Source: Limenecus sp048360435
GTDB lineage: Bacteria > Cyanobacteriota > Vampirovibrionia > Gastranaerophilales > Gastranaerophilaceae
Reading direction: 5' to 3'
Assembly (NCBI GenBank): GCA_048360435.1
Contig: DBGCOP010000010.1
Location: 1-64,000 of the forward strand
DNA length: 64,000 bases
Part shown: positions 52,401 to 60,678 of the stretch, in pieces
Layout of the letters: each line of letters starts with the position of its first letter
Position numbering within the stretch: the stretch's first letter is position 1
Position numbers and translations under genes: made by a program
The notes under the pieces: generated by a model
What the model was told of the DNA's origin: nothing
Databases searched by the model: none
Seen by the model: only the letters and a program-made list of their open reading frames with translations

Positions 52401-53814
52401 TGATAACAGATTTGTTTCAGCACAAACGGCTGAAGTTTTGAATGATATTATGAAAGGCTTGCCTGAACTATATTCAATTATCGGAAAACAACAACACAAA
52501 ACTCATTCTTATACAGTAGATGTCCACACTCTGGCTGTTTTACAGGAATGTATAAAGAATCCCGAGTTTGCCTCACTTTCAAAAAATGAAAAAGAAGCAC
52601 TCATACTTGCTGCACTTCTTCATGACATAACAAAAGAAGAATACAGCATAGATAAATCTCACCCCAAAAATTCCGCTTATGATGCATATTTTATTCTCGA
52701 AAAATTCGGTCTGCCCCAGAACGAAAAACTCAATATCTATCAGCTGATAAAAAATCATGACCTGCTTGAACAGTGCAACAAACAGATTGTTGATGTCGAA
52801 ACGGGAGAAAAAAGACCGATTAGCGAAGATAAGCAAAATAACCTTGTTAAACAATATGCCTATGAATTACGTTCGGATAATCTTGCTAAACTCGAAATCA
52901 TGTTAACAAAAGCTGACCTTATGGGTGTAAAACGTAACGGAGAGTTTTATGAAAAATATGGGGGAGTGCTTGAAAAAATAAGCACAAAACTCGAAAAAGA
53001 AATCAAAAATATTCAAAAAAACTCAATCGCTCTGCCTCAAACAAAAATACCTAAAGCAAGCAGCCTTAAAACTGACGACGAAGTGGTGAAAGAAACAATA
53101 ACAAAAGATAAAGATAATAACGATATCAAAAATAAAGTCATTTACCTGTCCCCCGGACTTAATCTTGAAAAATACGGCTTTGACAAAGGAGTAACAACTG
53201 ATAACTTCAACGTTATTGTTCACGGCTTTGATACCAAAACCCAGCAGTCAACACTCGAGGCTCTGGAATTTGCGCAGCAGGAAGCTCTTTTAAGCGCATC
53301 ATATGTAGTTTATTCCAAAGGAAACTATCATACTTTCCGTCCTCAAGGCTTTGTAATGCAAGTTCCCTATGACAATATCGGTGCGGCATATTACAGGGAC
53401 TTTGGCTCAGGGTGCAAAAAAACAACGGAAAGCCTTATAAAAGACTACATAAACGGCTCTAATATAAGTTACAGAAACTACATTCCTAACCTGATGAAAA
53501 AAGAGTTAAATCTCTCTGATGACCAATACATAGCTTTATACAAAGAAATCAAAGGAAAACCGCTCAATGTTCTCGAAATAGAAAATCCAAAAGCTGCCAA
53601 TGCAATCAAAAAGATTTTTGAACAAATGGAAATTCACAAACGTAAATTCCAGAGAGATTACAACGAAATCCTTGTCAGCAAGTGTAAACCTTCTGCATTG
53701 TTCTTTGTAGGCAAAGGCAAGGATGGAAACAAATACAAGGTTGAAGATATTCCCGAATTTTTAAGAAAATATGCTCAAGACAATGACCTGTCGATAATTT
53801 ACTTTGGTGAATAA
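49459..53814 (+). CDS. Giant multidomain protein: kinase-like, TDEQW repeats, HD phosphohydrolase
   Basis: A 1451-residue protein of unknown role. The polar N-terminus holds R-I-N-F-K-G (about residues 48-53). Residues about 55-260 resemble a bacterial phosphoinositide-kinase-like domain (VMASKLYQSVGVRTPEYI, FVADVWLGNRNG, KMSVSGSLGYRASG), but the aspartates expected for catalysis are N and S. At least twelve 35-45-residue units built on (L/M)TDEQWxxLxxRxL cover about 330-790. An HD domain follows, with H1016, H1055-D1056 and H1100 (LAALLHDITK, LIKNHDLLE). The final 250 residues are not recognised. There is no signal peptide. It may act on host or cellular targets; this is speculation. Confidence 0.7.
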   Translation: MRINKFSADISVNCSQQSKKENKPPATNPIQINQISSPVSPDFYAAYNRINFKGKPYDGTNFRADLEKRAEISHIKLKIGEKEQELKLFKTKHNEYVKSSDGAKIYKIRYVKDKDRITQQVMASKLYQSVGVRTPEYIAFEKNGKTGYLVEVFEEKLEPAQTNKKALYQSFVADVWLGNRNGLSKDNTKIDKDGTPVKMSVSGSLGYRASGKPKDKKFDYPIDEINTMRNPSINPDAAKELSQMTDEELYEAINSFAAKYNYETEKSITGEYRHQETCVLELLNVLDNRYHNLKNFIKNDKDNKVLKKRGLLEKGTPALTNLSSFDLSFSIDRESALKITDEQWQKLHDRDLFKAHYGLKKFGMLDYSYLAKMTDEEHQKALERGLYKPCRNDESYSDDIGGWEISELCKLTDKQWEVVKKRNLTELPLDHYLYGQVHEIVNATVDMDDYDYNNLLYSHLLDTGCKVENLKQFVELNNSEETKNLKLPFLERVRKLSDIEKDKKYITDKNFDANYVLSLASIDNAKWDRLMEITNNLIDIKMHPQNLLSLVNFEDTAYQTLKDRDLLTTTYTSYGLNELALLSDEDWHNIKKRKLDEIKPNQYEDWAYLATLTDEQWQTALDKKLLENRSKQENDTNFYNGQEIAHLVTTLDEKDWENFEKRGLYNNYYTFNGWNHSFSDGYLAASLAKMTDEDFEKFTKISQEHYTLYPSTIQELLTLNDEQYNRLMKRNLFQYVNSYEAWDNYTEDAPVMKALAALDDEEYAAFLAQKNDCKTIAAKTLIIKADKLGLDKKHAINELSFKEKRQYLQLLLEKQYVFYSKDFQNNYNCTEIIPKNDEEYAQILNKLVKSAGIDVRPLDKTDKSAFFNAIEKITASDSEFKNLNLKHPDFKLNVKYDRKDFMNDIEKLTDNLDETEKMKVWDYFGFELKKNNNNQTIMLGYPSSINNGEKLKEIKNPDTKATIEKIKPFIKKFTTENAILPDNRFVSAQTAEVLNDIMKGLPELYSIIGKQQHKTHSYTVDVHTLAVLQECIKNPEFASLSKNEKEALILAALLHDITKEEYSIDKSHPKNSAYDAYFILEKFGLPQNEKLNIYQLIKNHDLLEQCNKQIVDVETGEKRPISEDKQNNLVKQYAYELRSDNLAKLEIMLTKADLMGVKRNGEFYEKYGGVLEKISTKLEKEIKNIQKNSIALPQTKIPKASSLKTDDEVVKETITKDKDNNDIKNKVIYLSPGLNLEKYGFDKGVTTDNFNVIVHGFDTKTQQSTLEALEFAQQEALLSASYVVYSKGNYHTFRPQGFVMQVPYDNIGAAYYRDFGSGCKKTTESLIKDYINGSNISYRNYIPNLMKKELNLSDDQYIALYKEIKGKPLNVLEIENPKAANAIKKIFEQMEIHKRKFQRDYNEILVSKCKPSALFFVGKGKDGNKYKVEDIPEFLRKYAQDNDLSIIYFGE

Positions 53815-53842
53815 TCAACTTGATGTATAATTTCTTTTAAAT

Positions 53843-54742
53843 ATGTCTACAAAAGTTTCAATAATAGTACCTGTTTACAATACGGGAATATATTTAAAAG
53901 AATGTTTGGCAAGCCTGCAAAAACAGACTCTTAAAAACATAGAAATTATCTGTGTAAATGACGGTTCAACAGACAATTCCGAAGAAATCATAAAAAACTT
54001 TATAAAAAACGATTCCCGTTTTAAATTAATAAATCAACCAAATCTCGGACAATCCAGTGCAAGAAACAACGGATTGAAAACCGCATCGGGAGAATATATC
54101 GGGTTTGTAGATTCCGATGATTTTGTTGATTCAAAAATGTTTGAAAATTTATACAATAATGCAACACATTTTGACTCAGATATATCAATGTGCTCAATCA
54201 CAATGTACAATGACCAAACATATGAAAAAAACACAAATGACTCATATATGTCACTCAATCTGTTTTCGCAAAGCTTTGACAATCGTTCTTTTTCATACGA
54301 AGAAACGCTTGATTTCATTTTTAGAATATGCGTTTCACCCTGCAATAAAATATATAAAAACTCTTTTATCAAAAACAACAAATTCAGATTCGAAGACGGT
54401 CTGTCTTTTGAAGACAACGTATTTTTTCTTGATACATATACAAACACAAAAAAAATTTCTCTCATAAGAGAACCCCTGTATTTTTACAGATTCACATCAA
54501 ACACATCATGTTCACATTTGTCAAAACACGACAGAAAAAAACTTGATTTTTTCAAAGTTCTTGAACTTCAAGAAAGAATTCTTAAAGAAAAAAATTTATA
54601 TAAAGATATCGAAGATTATTTTCAAAAGACAAAAAAAAATACTCTCAAATATTGGTATAAAAAAATTGAAAATAATAATATAAAAAAAGAATTTCTCAAA
54701 AAATTTAAAGAAATTTACGGAAATGAAGAAGAAATATGCTAA
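53843..54742 (+). CDS. Family 2 glycosyltransferase
   Basis: A 299-residue GT2/GT-A enzyme: VSIIVPVYNTGIYLKECLAS at the N-terminus, CVNDGSTDNSEEII, GQSSARNNGLKTA and the DXD-type FVDSDDFVD. It transfers a sugar from a nucleotide donor, most likely for a surface polysaccharide. The gene ends 7 nt inside the next glycosyltransferase gene, so both are translated together. The acceptor is unknown. Confidence 0.9.
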   Translation: MSTKVSIIVPVYNTGIYLKECLASLQKQTLKNIEIICVNDGSTDNSEEIIKNFIKNDSRFKLINQPNLGQSSARNNGLKTASGEYIGFVDSDDFVDSKMFENLYNNATHFDSDISMCSITMYNDQTYEKNTNDSYMSLNLFSQSFDNRSFSYEETLDFIFRICVSPCNKIYKNSFIKNNKFRFEDGLSFEDNVFFLDTYTNTKKISLIREPLYFYRFTSNTSCSHLSKHDRKKLDFFKVLELQERILKEKNLYKDIEDYFQKTKKNTLKYWYKKIENNNIKKEFLKKFKEIYGNEEEIC

Positions 54743-56025
54743 AAGATAAACTGGAATTGATATTAATTACATACAACAGAAAAACTTTCCTCGAAAAAAC
54801 TTTGTCTTACATTTTTGAAGAAAGTTCTCCCGTAAAAGGATTAGATATTACTGTACTGGATAACAACTCGACAGACGGAAGCTCCGAATTAATCGACTCT
54901 TACACTACAATTTATCCGAATTTAAAACATGTAAAGCATAATAGAAACATTGGAGGAAACGGCAATATCGCAAGAGCTTTTGAAGAAGCAAGAAAAAGCT
55001 ATGTATGGGTAATCTGTGATGATGATAAGTATGACTGGACAAATTTTTCAGAAATAGAAACCGCAATAGAAGAAAATTATGATGTTATATTTACAAAAAA
55101 AGTAAACAATAATCCGGCAGACATTTTTTATTCGGGTTCCTTTCTTCCTGCCTGTATATACAAAACCGCAAATATTACCGACACAGTAATGACCAACATG
55201 TTCGACAACATAAGAAACATGTTTCCTCATTTTTCGATATTAGCAAAAAACATAAATGACAAAAACATTTTCTTCATACCTTCTAAAGATTTTGTTCTAA
55301 TGAATCAAAGCTGCTACGACTATAATACATATATCAGGGGAATGCAAAAAAGTGATATTCCAAAATCAAAAAAAGAAATGATGTGGATCAACGGTTATAT
55401 GAATTCACTTGAGCTTATAAATGACAGAAAGACACAACTTTTCATCATAGAGAATTTAAGACACAATTGCAAATCTCTTTTTGAACTTTTTTGTATAAAA
55501 ATTTCAATGAACATCATATATCATGACAACTTTTTTGATAATTATTATTCTATGTTCAAACTTCTATCATTTAAACAAAAAATCCTATTTGTTATTGCAT
55601 TTATAAAAACACAGATTTTAATCCTTTACAAAAATCCAAAGCAACTCAAACTGATTGCTCATAATAATTGGAGAACTTATTTCCAACAAAATAATCAAAA
55701 AACATACTTAAAAAAGCTTTCAAAAAAATACAAGAACAAAAAAGTATTGTTATATGGAGCAGGTTTGATATTCGACATCTTAAACACCGATTATAAAATC
55801 ACTGAAATGTTTGACATAGTCGGAATATGTGACAAGAAATTTGAAAAATTTGAAGAAAATACTTATCAAGGACTAAAAATTATAAAACCGGATCAAATAA
55901 ATGATATTAAGTATGATACAATCTTATTTCCCCTTTACAGATACAAACAAGTAATACATTCTTTAAACCTTAAAAAATCAAAATGTGAATGTTTGATTGC
56001 AAATTATAAAATATTTCTTTATTAA
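54736..56025 (+). CDS. Family 2 glycosyltransferase with C-terminal Rossmann-like domain
   Basis: A 429-residue protein. The N-terminal GT2 domain has LELILITYNRKTFLEKTL, VLDNNSTDGSSELID, NIGGNGNIARAFE and the metal-site-like CDDDKYDW. The last 100 residues form a separate domain beginning KVLLYGAGLIFDIL and FDIVGICDKKFEKFEE, which resembles the nucleotide-binding 'GAG' domain fused to several capsule-sugar enzymes. It probably builds a surface glycan with the preceding glycosyltransferase. Confidence 0.88.
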   Translation: MLKDKLELILITYNRKTFLEKTLSYIFEESSPVKGLDITVLDNNSTDGSSELIDSYTTIYPNLKHVKHNRNIGGNGNIARAFEEARKSYVWVICDDDKYDWTNFSEIETAIEENYDVIFTKKVNNNPADIFYSGSFLPACIYKTANITDTVMTNMFDNIRNMFPHFSILAKNINDKNIFFIPSKDFVLMNQSCYDYNTYIRGMQKSDIPKSKKEMMWINGYMNSLELINDRKTQLFIIENLRHNCKSLFELFCIKISMNIIYHDNFFDNYYSMFKLLSFKQKILFVIAFIKTQILILYKNPKQLKLIAHNNWRTYFQQNNQKTYLKKLSKKYKNKKVLLYGAGLIFDILNTDYKITEMFDIVGICDKKFEKFEENTYQGLKIIKPDQINDIKYDTILFPLYRYKQVIHSLNLKKSKCECLIANYKIFLY

Positions 56026-56081
56026 AACTTAAAAATATGAGACAATAATTCTGGTCTAAAAAATTTTACAGGGAGAGAAGA

Positions 56082-57230
56082 ATGAAAGATAAAACATTTT
56101 TAATGATTCCAGGTCCTACACCGGTGCCTGAAAGTGTACTTTTGGCAATGGCAAAACATCCTATCGGACACAGAAGTTCTGAATTCTCCGCTATTTTGGA
56201 AGAGACCTATGCTGATTTGAAATGGCTTTTCCAAACTCAAAATGATGTTTTTATTTATACATCAAGCGGAACAGGAGCAATGGAAGGAGCATTATCGAAT
56301 CTTGTAAATGAAGGAGACAAAGTACTTTCCCTTGTAATAGGCAATTTTGGCAATCGTTGGGCAAAAATAGCAGCAAAACTGGGTGCTGATGTTGAAAAAA
56401 TCGAAGTTGAAGCAGGTAACGCAATTGACCCGAAAGTTTTAAAAGAAAGACTGGAAGCTGATGTTAACAAAGAAATAAAAATTGTTACCCTGACTCATAA
56501 TGAAACTGCAACAGGTGTAACAAATCCTTTAAAAGAACTTGTTGCATTGATTAAAGAACATGGTGCTGTATCAGTTGTGGACGGTGTAACCTCAGTAGGC
56601 GCCATTGAATGTAAAATGGATGAATGGGGAATAGATGTTCTTATTTCCGGTTCTCAAAAAGGTTTTATGATTCCTCCGGGACTGGCTTTTTTAGCTGCAA
56701 GCGAAAAAGCATTCAAAATGCACGAACAGTGTAAACATCCTTCATTCTATTTTGACTGGACTGCTTACAGAAAATCTGTCAGAGCTAATTCAACACCGTA
56801 TACACCGGCTGTTAACTTGATAGTTGCTTTGAATGAAGCTTTGAAAATGATGAAAAAAGACGGCTTGGAAAATATTCTCGCCCGTCATGCAAAACATGCA
56901 AAAGCGCTTCGTGCAGCAATTAAAGCAATCGGCCTAAAGCCAATGGTTGAAGATGACTCAATAGCATCAAACGCAATCACTTCAATCTATCCGCCGGAAG
57001 GTATTTCTGTTCCTGATATCAGAAGCACTTTGAAAAAAGATTTTGATATTGTGGTTGCAAACGGACAGAATGAGTTGAAAGACAAAATTTTTAGAATGGG
57101 TACACTCGGTTTTGTATGCGACAGAGATGTCTTAGCCGCTGTAAGTTCACTTGAAGCAAGTCTTTACAAACTTGGTTACAAATTTGAACTGGGTTCAGGC
57201 GTAAAAGCTGCAATTGAAAACTTAGTTTAA
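56082..57230 (+). CDS. Alanine-glyoxylate / serine-pyruvate aminotransferase family protein
   Basis: A 382-residue class V pyridoxal-phosphate aminotransferase. The N-terminus MIPGPTPVPESVLLAMAKHPIGHRS and the middle SSGTGAMEGAL, VVDGVTSVGAI and Schiff-base lysine in SGSQKGFMIPPG match this group, which includes the cyanobacterial 'soluble hydrogenase 42-kDa subunit' annotation. Possible substrates are serine, alanine, glyoxylate or phosphonopyruvate-like compounds; the direction is not shown. GGGAGAG precedes the ATG. A terminator follows immediately. Confidence 0.9.
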   Translation: MKDKTFLMIPGPTPVPESVLLAMAKHPIGHRSSEFSAILEETYADLKWLFQTQNDVFIYTSSGTGAMEGALSNLVNEGDKVLSLVIGNFGNRWAKIAAKLGADVEKIEVEAGNAIDPKVLKERLEADVNKEIKIVTLTHNETATGVTNPLKELVALIKEHGAVSVVDGVTSVGAIECKMDEWGIDVLISGSQKGFMIPPGLAFLAASEKAFKMHEQCKHPSFYFDWTAYRKSVRANSTPYTPAVNLIVALNEALKMMKKDGLENILARHAKHAKALRAAIKAIGLKPMVEDDSIASNAITSIYPPEGISVPDIRSTLKKDFDIVVANGQNELKDKIFRMGTLGFVCDRDVLAAVSSLEASLYKLGYKFELGSGVKAAIENLV

Positions 57231-57253
57231 AAAAGGGCTTAAAAAGCCCTTTT
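57231..57253. terminator. Terminator between convergent genes
   Basis: A 10-bp stem (57231-57240 with 57244-57253) has a 3-nt loop and A/T-runs on both sides. It serves the aminotransferase gene on the plus strand and the small gene at 57256 on the minus strand. Confidence 0.9.
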
Positions 57254-57255
57254 TG

Positions 57256-57534
57256 TTAACCAATATTTCTTTTTGGGAAAATGCTGGTGTTTATTACCAT
57301 TTGATGTTTTTCTTCTTTTTCTTTTGCCTCTAGTTCTTTAATTTCTTTTTCCAGAGTCTGAATATCTTTTAAAAGTTCTGCCTTGGCTTCAGGTGGGCAA
57401 TCAGGATGACTCAGGATACGTTTTTTGGCAGCAATTACATTATTTTTCTCAGAGACTGTACTTGTTCTCTCCGGAATGCTTCTATTAATTGATTCTGCAA
57501 ATTTTTGAAATTCTGAACCGATTACTTTTGCCAT
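57256..57534 (-). CDS. Small coiled-coil protein of unknown function
   Basis: A 92-residue protein. The middle (about 45-78) is a charged helix suited to a coiled coil (KAELLKDIQTLEKEIKELEAK). A short motif SHPDCPPEAKAEL with one cysteine precedes it. There is no signal or membrane helix. A strong AAGGAGG site 7 nt before the ATG supports expression. I do not recognise it. The 163 nt upstream, to 57697, hold no clear gene. Confidence 0.7.
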   Translation of the reverse strand: MAKVIGSEFQKFAESINRSIPERTSTVSEKNNVIAAKKRILSHPDCPPEAKAELLKDIQTLEKEIKELEAKEKEEKHQMVINTSIFPKRNIG

Positions 57535-57697
57535 GAATTATCCTCCTTGCTTTGTTTACTTATTAATAAAATAAAAAAATAAATCAAAATTGATACAATT
57601 CAGGCTCGCTTATCTTATCTTACAGAAAAGCTTATGGGGAGTATGTTTCAAGGTCAAGAAACTCAACTTCATATTTATTTACATAATATATATAAGA

Positions 57698-58789
57698 TTA
57701 AATTACAGAAAAAATTTCATTTTTATTAATATTTGAATAACAACCGACACTATACATAGCATCCGGCAAAATAAATCTGAGTTTGCCTCCTTTTGCTTTT
57801 TTGTCTAAAAACATCTCATCATAAAATTTTTCTCTATCCAAAGCACATAACTCAGGGATTAATTCATAAGACTCAATTAATTTTATAGCTGAATCATAAT
57901 AATTGTTATCTATAAGATTGTTTATTAAGCTGAGTTTAAATGCCATTTTCATACCAATTGCAACAGCCTCGCCATGGGTGTATAACGTATAATTTGTAAG
58001 ATTTTCAATTGAATGTGCAAAAGTATGCCCAAGATTCAAAATAGCTCTGAGGCCTTTTTCTGTTTCATCCTGATTCACAACAGAAGCTTTTAAATTACAG
58101 CAAATATTTACCAGCTCTGATATTATACCAATATCAATTTTATAGATTTTATCTTTGTTAGTGCATAAAAAGTCATAAAATTTATAATTCAAATCTGCAC
58201 CGCAGGATTTTTCAATAAATGCATACTTCAAAACTTCACCAAGACCGGTCTTTAGCTGTCTATTATCAAGAGTTTTTAAAGTAGAAATATCAGCAATAAC
58301 AACTTTAGGCTGATAAAAAGCTCCTATTAAATTTTTCCCATGCTCATGATTAATGGCAACCTTGCCTCCAACAGAAGAATCAACCATAGAAAGCAGTGTT
58401 GTTGGCACTTGAACAAAATCAATCCCTCTCATATATGAAGCCGCAGCAAAACCTGCCATATCACCAATTACACCACCGCCAAAAGCAATTATACAGTCCT
58501 TTCTTTCGAGCCTGAATTTCACAGCAGCATCAAGAACTTTTTTTAAATTATCAAAATTCTTATACTCCTCACCGTCAGGCAAAACAACAATCTCAGAACC
58601 CGAAAGCTTCATTTTTTCTTTATACAATTTAAAAATTTTGTCATTTGTTACAATGAGAAATTTTTCAGCTTTAGTATATTTTTTAACAATGTTTTCAAAA
58701 TCATCAAGCAGATTTTCACCTATCAAAATATCATAATTATAGGCTTTTTCTTCAGGTATATTAACTTTCAAATTAAACAATGTTTTCAT
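57698..58789 (-). CDS. aroB: 3-Dehydroquinate synthase
   Basis: Converts DAHP to 3-dehydroquinate, the second step of the shikimate pathway. The protein, 363 residues from the chosen start, has the NAD-binding VVLPDGEEYKN, FGGGVIGDMAGFAAASYMRG and PTTLLSMVDSSVGGKVAIN, and the zinc ligands in GLGEVLKYAF and NLGHTFAHSIE with H in HGEAVAIGM. The ATG at 58787-58789 overlaps the aroK end by 17 nt; an earlier in-frame start would overlap more. Confidence 0.95.
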   Translation of the reverse strand: MKTLFNLKVNIPEEKAYNYDILIGENLLDDFENIVKKYTKAEKFLIVTNDKIFKLYKEKMKLSGSEIVVLPDGEEYKNFDNLKKVLDAAVKFRLERKDCIIAFGGGVIGDMAGFAAASYMRGIDFVQVPTTLLSMVDSSVGGKVAINHEHGKNLIGAFYQPKVVIADISTLKTLDNRQLKTGLGEVLKYAFIEKSCGADLNYKFYDFLCTNKDKIYKIDIGIISELVNICCNLKASVVNQDETEKGLRAILNLGHTFAHSIENLTNYTLYTHGEAVAIGMKMAFKLSLINNLIDNNYYDSAIKLIESYELIPELCALDREKFYDEMFLDKKAKGGKLRFILPDAMYSVGCYSNINKNEIFSVI

Positions 58790-59294
58790 AGTCTTTAAGT
58801 ATTTCTTCAACAATAACAATCAAATCTTTGTTTTCCGTATCAATTTCGAAATCTGCCATTTTATAAAAAGGCTCCCTTCTATTGATAAGCTCCTTAAGTC
58901 TTTCTTTAGGATTCTCATGATTTAACATAGGACGGTGAGAAGTCTTTCTGACTCTTTCAAAAAGCTCATCAGCCGATGCTTTTAAATAAAAAATAACACT
59001 ATTTTTTTTCAAAAGTTTTATATTTTCTATGTTTTCAACAACTCCGCCGCCCGTTGAAATAACCTGATTGTGATAATTTGAAAACTTTGCAATCAAATCG
59101 TGTTCAAGTTTTCTAAAATGAGACTCCCCGTCTTGAGCAAAGATTTCCGGGATATGTTTTTGTGCAAGTTTTTCGATTTCTCTGTCAATATCGAGATACT
59201 GAAAATCTTCCAGCTTTTCGTCCAAAAGATGCCCGATAGTGCTTTTTCCTGCACCCATCATACCGATTAAAACTATATTTTTCTTGTTATCCAT
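58773..59294 (-). CDS. aroK: Shikimate kinase
   Basis: Phosphorylates shikimate at O3 using ATP. The 173 residues show the P-loop GMMGAGKSTIG, the shikimate-binding DIDREIE and FRKLEHDLI, STGGGVV, and the LID segment RVRKTSHRPML. It overlaps aroC upstream by 8 nt and aroB downstream by 17 nt, so the three are one translationally coupled operon. Confidence 0.96.
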   Translation of the reverse strand: MDNKKNIVLIGMMGAGKSTIGHLLDEKLEDFQYLDIDREIEKLAQKHIPEIFAQDGESHFRKLEHDLIAKFSNYHNQVISTGGGVVENIENIKLLKKNSVIFYLKASADELFERVRKTSHRPMLNHENPKERLKELINRREPFYKMADFEIDTENKDLIVIVEEILKDYENIV

Positions 59295-60375
59295 TTTTAT
59301 AATTTTTCTTTATTTCTTCCAAACTGTCTCCGCCGAATTTTTCAAGAAACGCATCTGCAATAACAATCGCAGCCATTGCTTCTCCAACAACAGCACACGC
59401 TTCAACCGCACATGTGTCAGAACGCTCAAAATGAGCTGTATAAGGATCTTTGCTCTTTATATCCACTGACAGTAAAGGCTTTCTCATTGTTGGAATAGCT
59501 TTCATAGAAACACGAAGAACTATATCTTCACCGTTTGACATACCACCTTCTATACCGCCGGCATTGTTGGTTTTCCTGAAATATCGTCCGTTTTCATAAT
59601 AAATCTCATCATGAGTTTCAGAACCTTTTAACCTGGCAACATTCACGCCTGCTCCGACTTCTACTGCTTTTACAGCCTGAATACTCATCAAAGCCTGAGC
59701 TAATCTGCCATCAAGCCTTCTATCCCATTGAACAAAAGAACCCAGACCAACAGGCACATTTTTCATCCTAACTTCAAAACAGCCTCCAAGTGTATCGCCT
59801 TCAGCTTTTGCTTTATCTATCTCGGTCTTAATATCATCTTCAGTTTCAGCATTACAGACCCACAGAATTTTCGATGAAGCTTCAATACCAAACTCTTTGA
59901 GCAGACATTTTGCAACTCCACCTACTGCAACTCTTGCAGCAGTTTCTCTGGCACTTGAGCGTTCCAGAATATTTCGGACATCCTCCTGATTATATTTTAT
60001 TGCACCGCTCAAATCAGCATGTCCGGGTCTGACTCTTGTGATTTTTTTTGCTTCAACAGCATCTGAGATTTCAGAATCCGAAAGATCGATCGGCTCAACA
60101 GACATTGGCACTGTCCAGTTTTTCCAGTCATTGTTTTCAACTTCAAGACAAATCGGTGCTCCTGTGGTTTTCCCAAATCTTACGCCGGATTTAATTGAAA
60201 CTTTGTCGGTTTCAATTTTCATCCTGCCGCCTCTGCCATAACCCCCTTGCCGTCTAGCCAGTTCGTTATCTATAAATTCTTTATCAATATTTATATTTGC
60301 CGGAACCCCATCGATGATTGCATTTAAGCATATGCCGTGAGATTCGCCTGATGTTAAAAATCTAAAATTTTTCAT
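59287..60375 (-). CDS. aroC: Chorismate synthase
   Basis: Makes chorismate from EPSP with reduced FMN, the last step of the shared aromatic pathway. The 362 residues start FRFLTSGESHGICLNAIIDG and contain RRQGGYGRGGRMKIETD, RPGHADLSGAIKY, RSSARETAARVAVGGVAK and the C-terminal RSDTCAVEACAVVGEAM, all family signatures. It is the first gene of aroC-aroK-aroB and is divergent from the rplJ-rplL operon. Confidence 0.97.
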   Translation of the reverse strand: MKNFRFLTSGESHGICLNAIIDGVPANINIDKEFIDNELARRQGGYGRGGRMKIETDKVSIKSGVRFGKTTGAPICLEVENNDWKNWTVPMSVEPIDLSDSEISDAVEAKKITRVRPGHADLSGAIKYNQEDVRNILERSSARETAARVAVGGVAKCLLKEFGIEASSKILWVCNAETEDDIKTEIDKAKAEGDTLGGCFEVRMKNVPVGLGSFVQWDRRLDGRLAQALMSIQAVKAVEVGAGVNVARLKGSETHDEIYYENGRYFRKTNNAGGIEGGMSNGEDIVLRVSMKAIPTMRKPLLSVDIKSKDPYTAHFERSDTCAVEACAVVGEAMAAIVIADAFLEKFGGDSLEEIKKNYKNG

Positions 60376-60447
60376 GTTTTATCCTGATTAAAATTGCTTT
60401 TTAAGTCAATTATACATTATTTTATTAAATTTTGTGAACTAAAATAC

Positions 60448-60476
60448 TTGCAAAATAACCATGTTTTACCTATATT
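60448..60476 (+). promoter_or_regulatory. Promoter of the rplJ-rplL operon
   Basis: TTGCAA (60448-60453), a 17-nt spacer and TATATT (60471-60476). The predicted start near 60483 coincides with the first bases of the L10 leader fold. Confidence 0.82.
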
Positions 60477-60482
60477 AACAAT

Positions 60483-60545
60483 ACGAACCGCAGACAATAG
60501 GTGAAAACCCCAGGTTTTCTTAATTTCCTATCGAGGTCAGAAAAG
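60483..60545 (+). ncRNA. Ribosomal protein L10 leader
   Basis: The RNA binds L10(L12)4 and lets it repress its own operon. The conserved strands are visible: CCGCAGACAATAGG on the 5' side, an inner hairpin (60503-60509 with 60513-60519), then TTAATTTCCTATCGAGGTC, where ATAGG pairs with CCTAT. This is the pattern of the L10 leader family upstream of rplJ. Confidence 0.88.
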
Positions 60546-60591
60546 TCTAAAGGTAATACTTTTGACTAAAACATAAAATAATGTTTGTCTG

Positions 60592-60631
60592 ATGATTTTG
60601 CGGTAAGTAATGCAAAATCATTTTTTGCATT
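60592..60631 (+). terminator. Attenuator upstream of rplJ
   Basis: A 10-bp stem (60592-60601 with 60612-60621) with a 10-nt loop is followed by T-rich sequence, as in an intrinsic terminator. A competing hairpin (60609-60617 with 60623-60631) uses the same 3' arm and would prevent it. The pair could be switched by the L10 leader just upstream. Confidence 0.55.
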
Positions 60632-60678
60632 TAACAAACAAAATAGGTCGATACAAATAATATAAAAAGGAGCAAACT

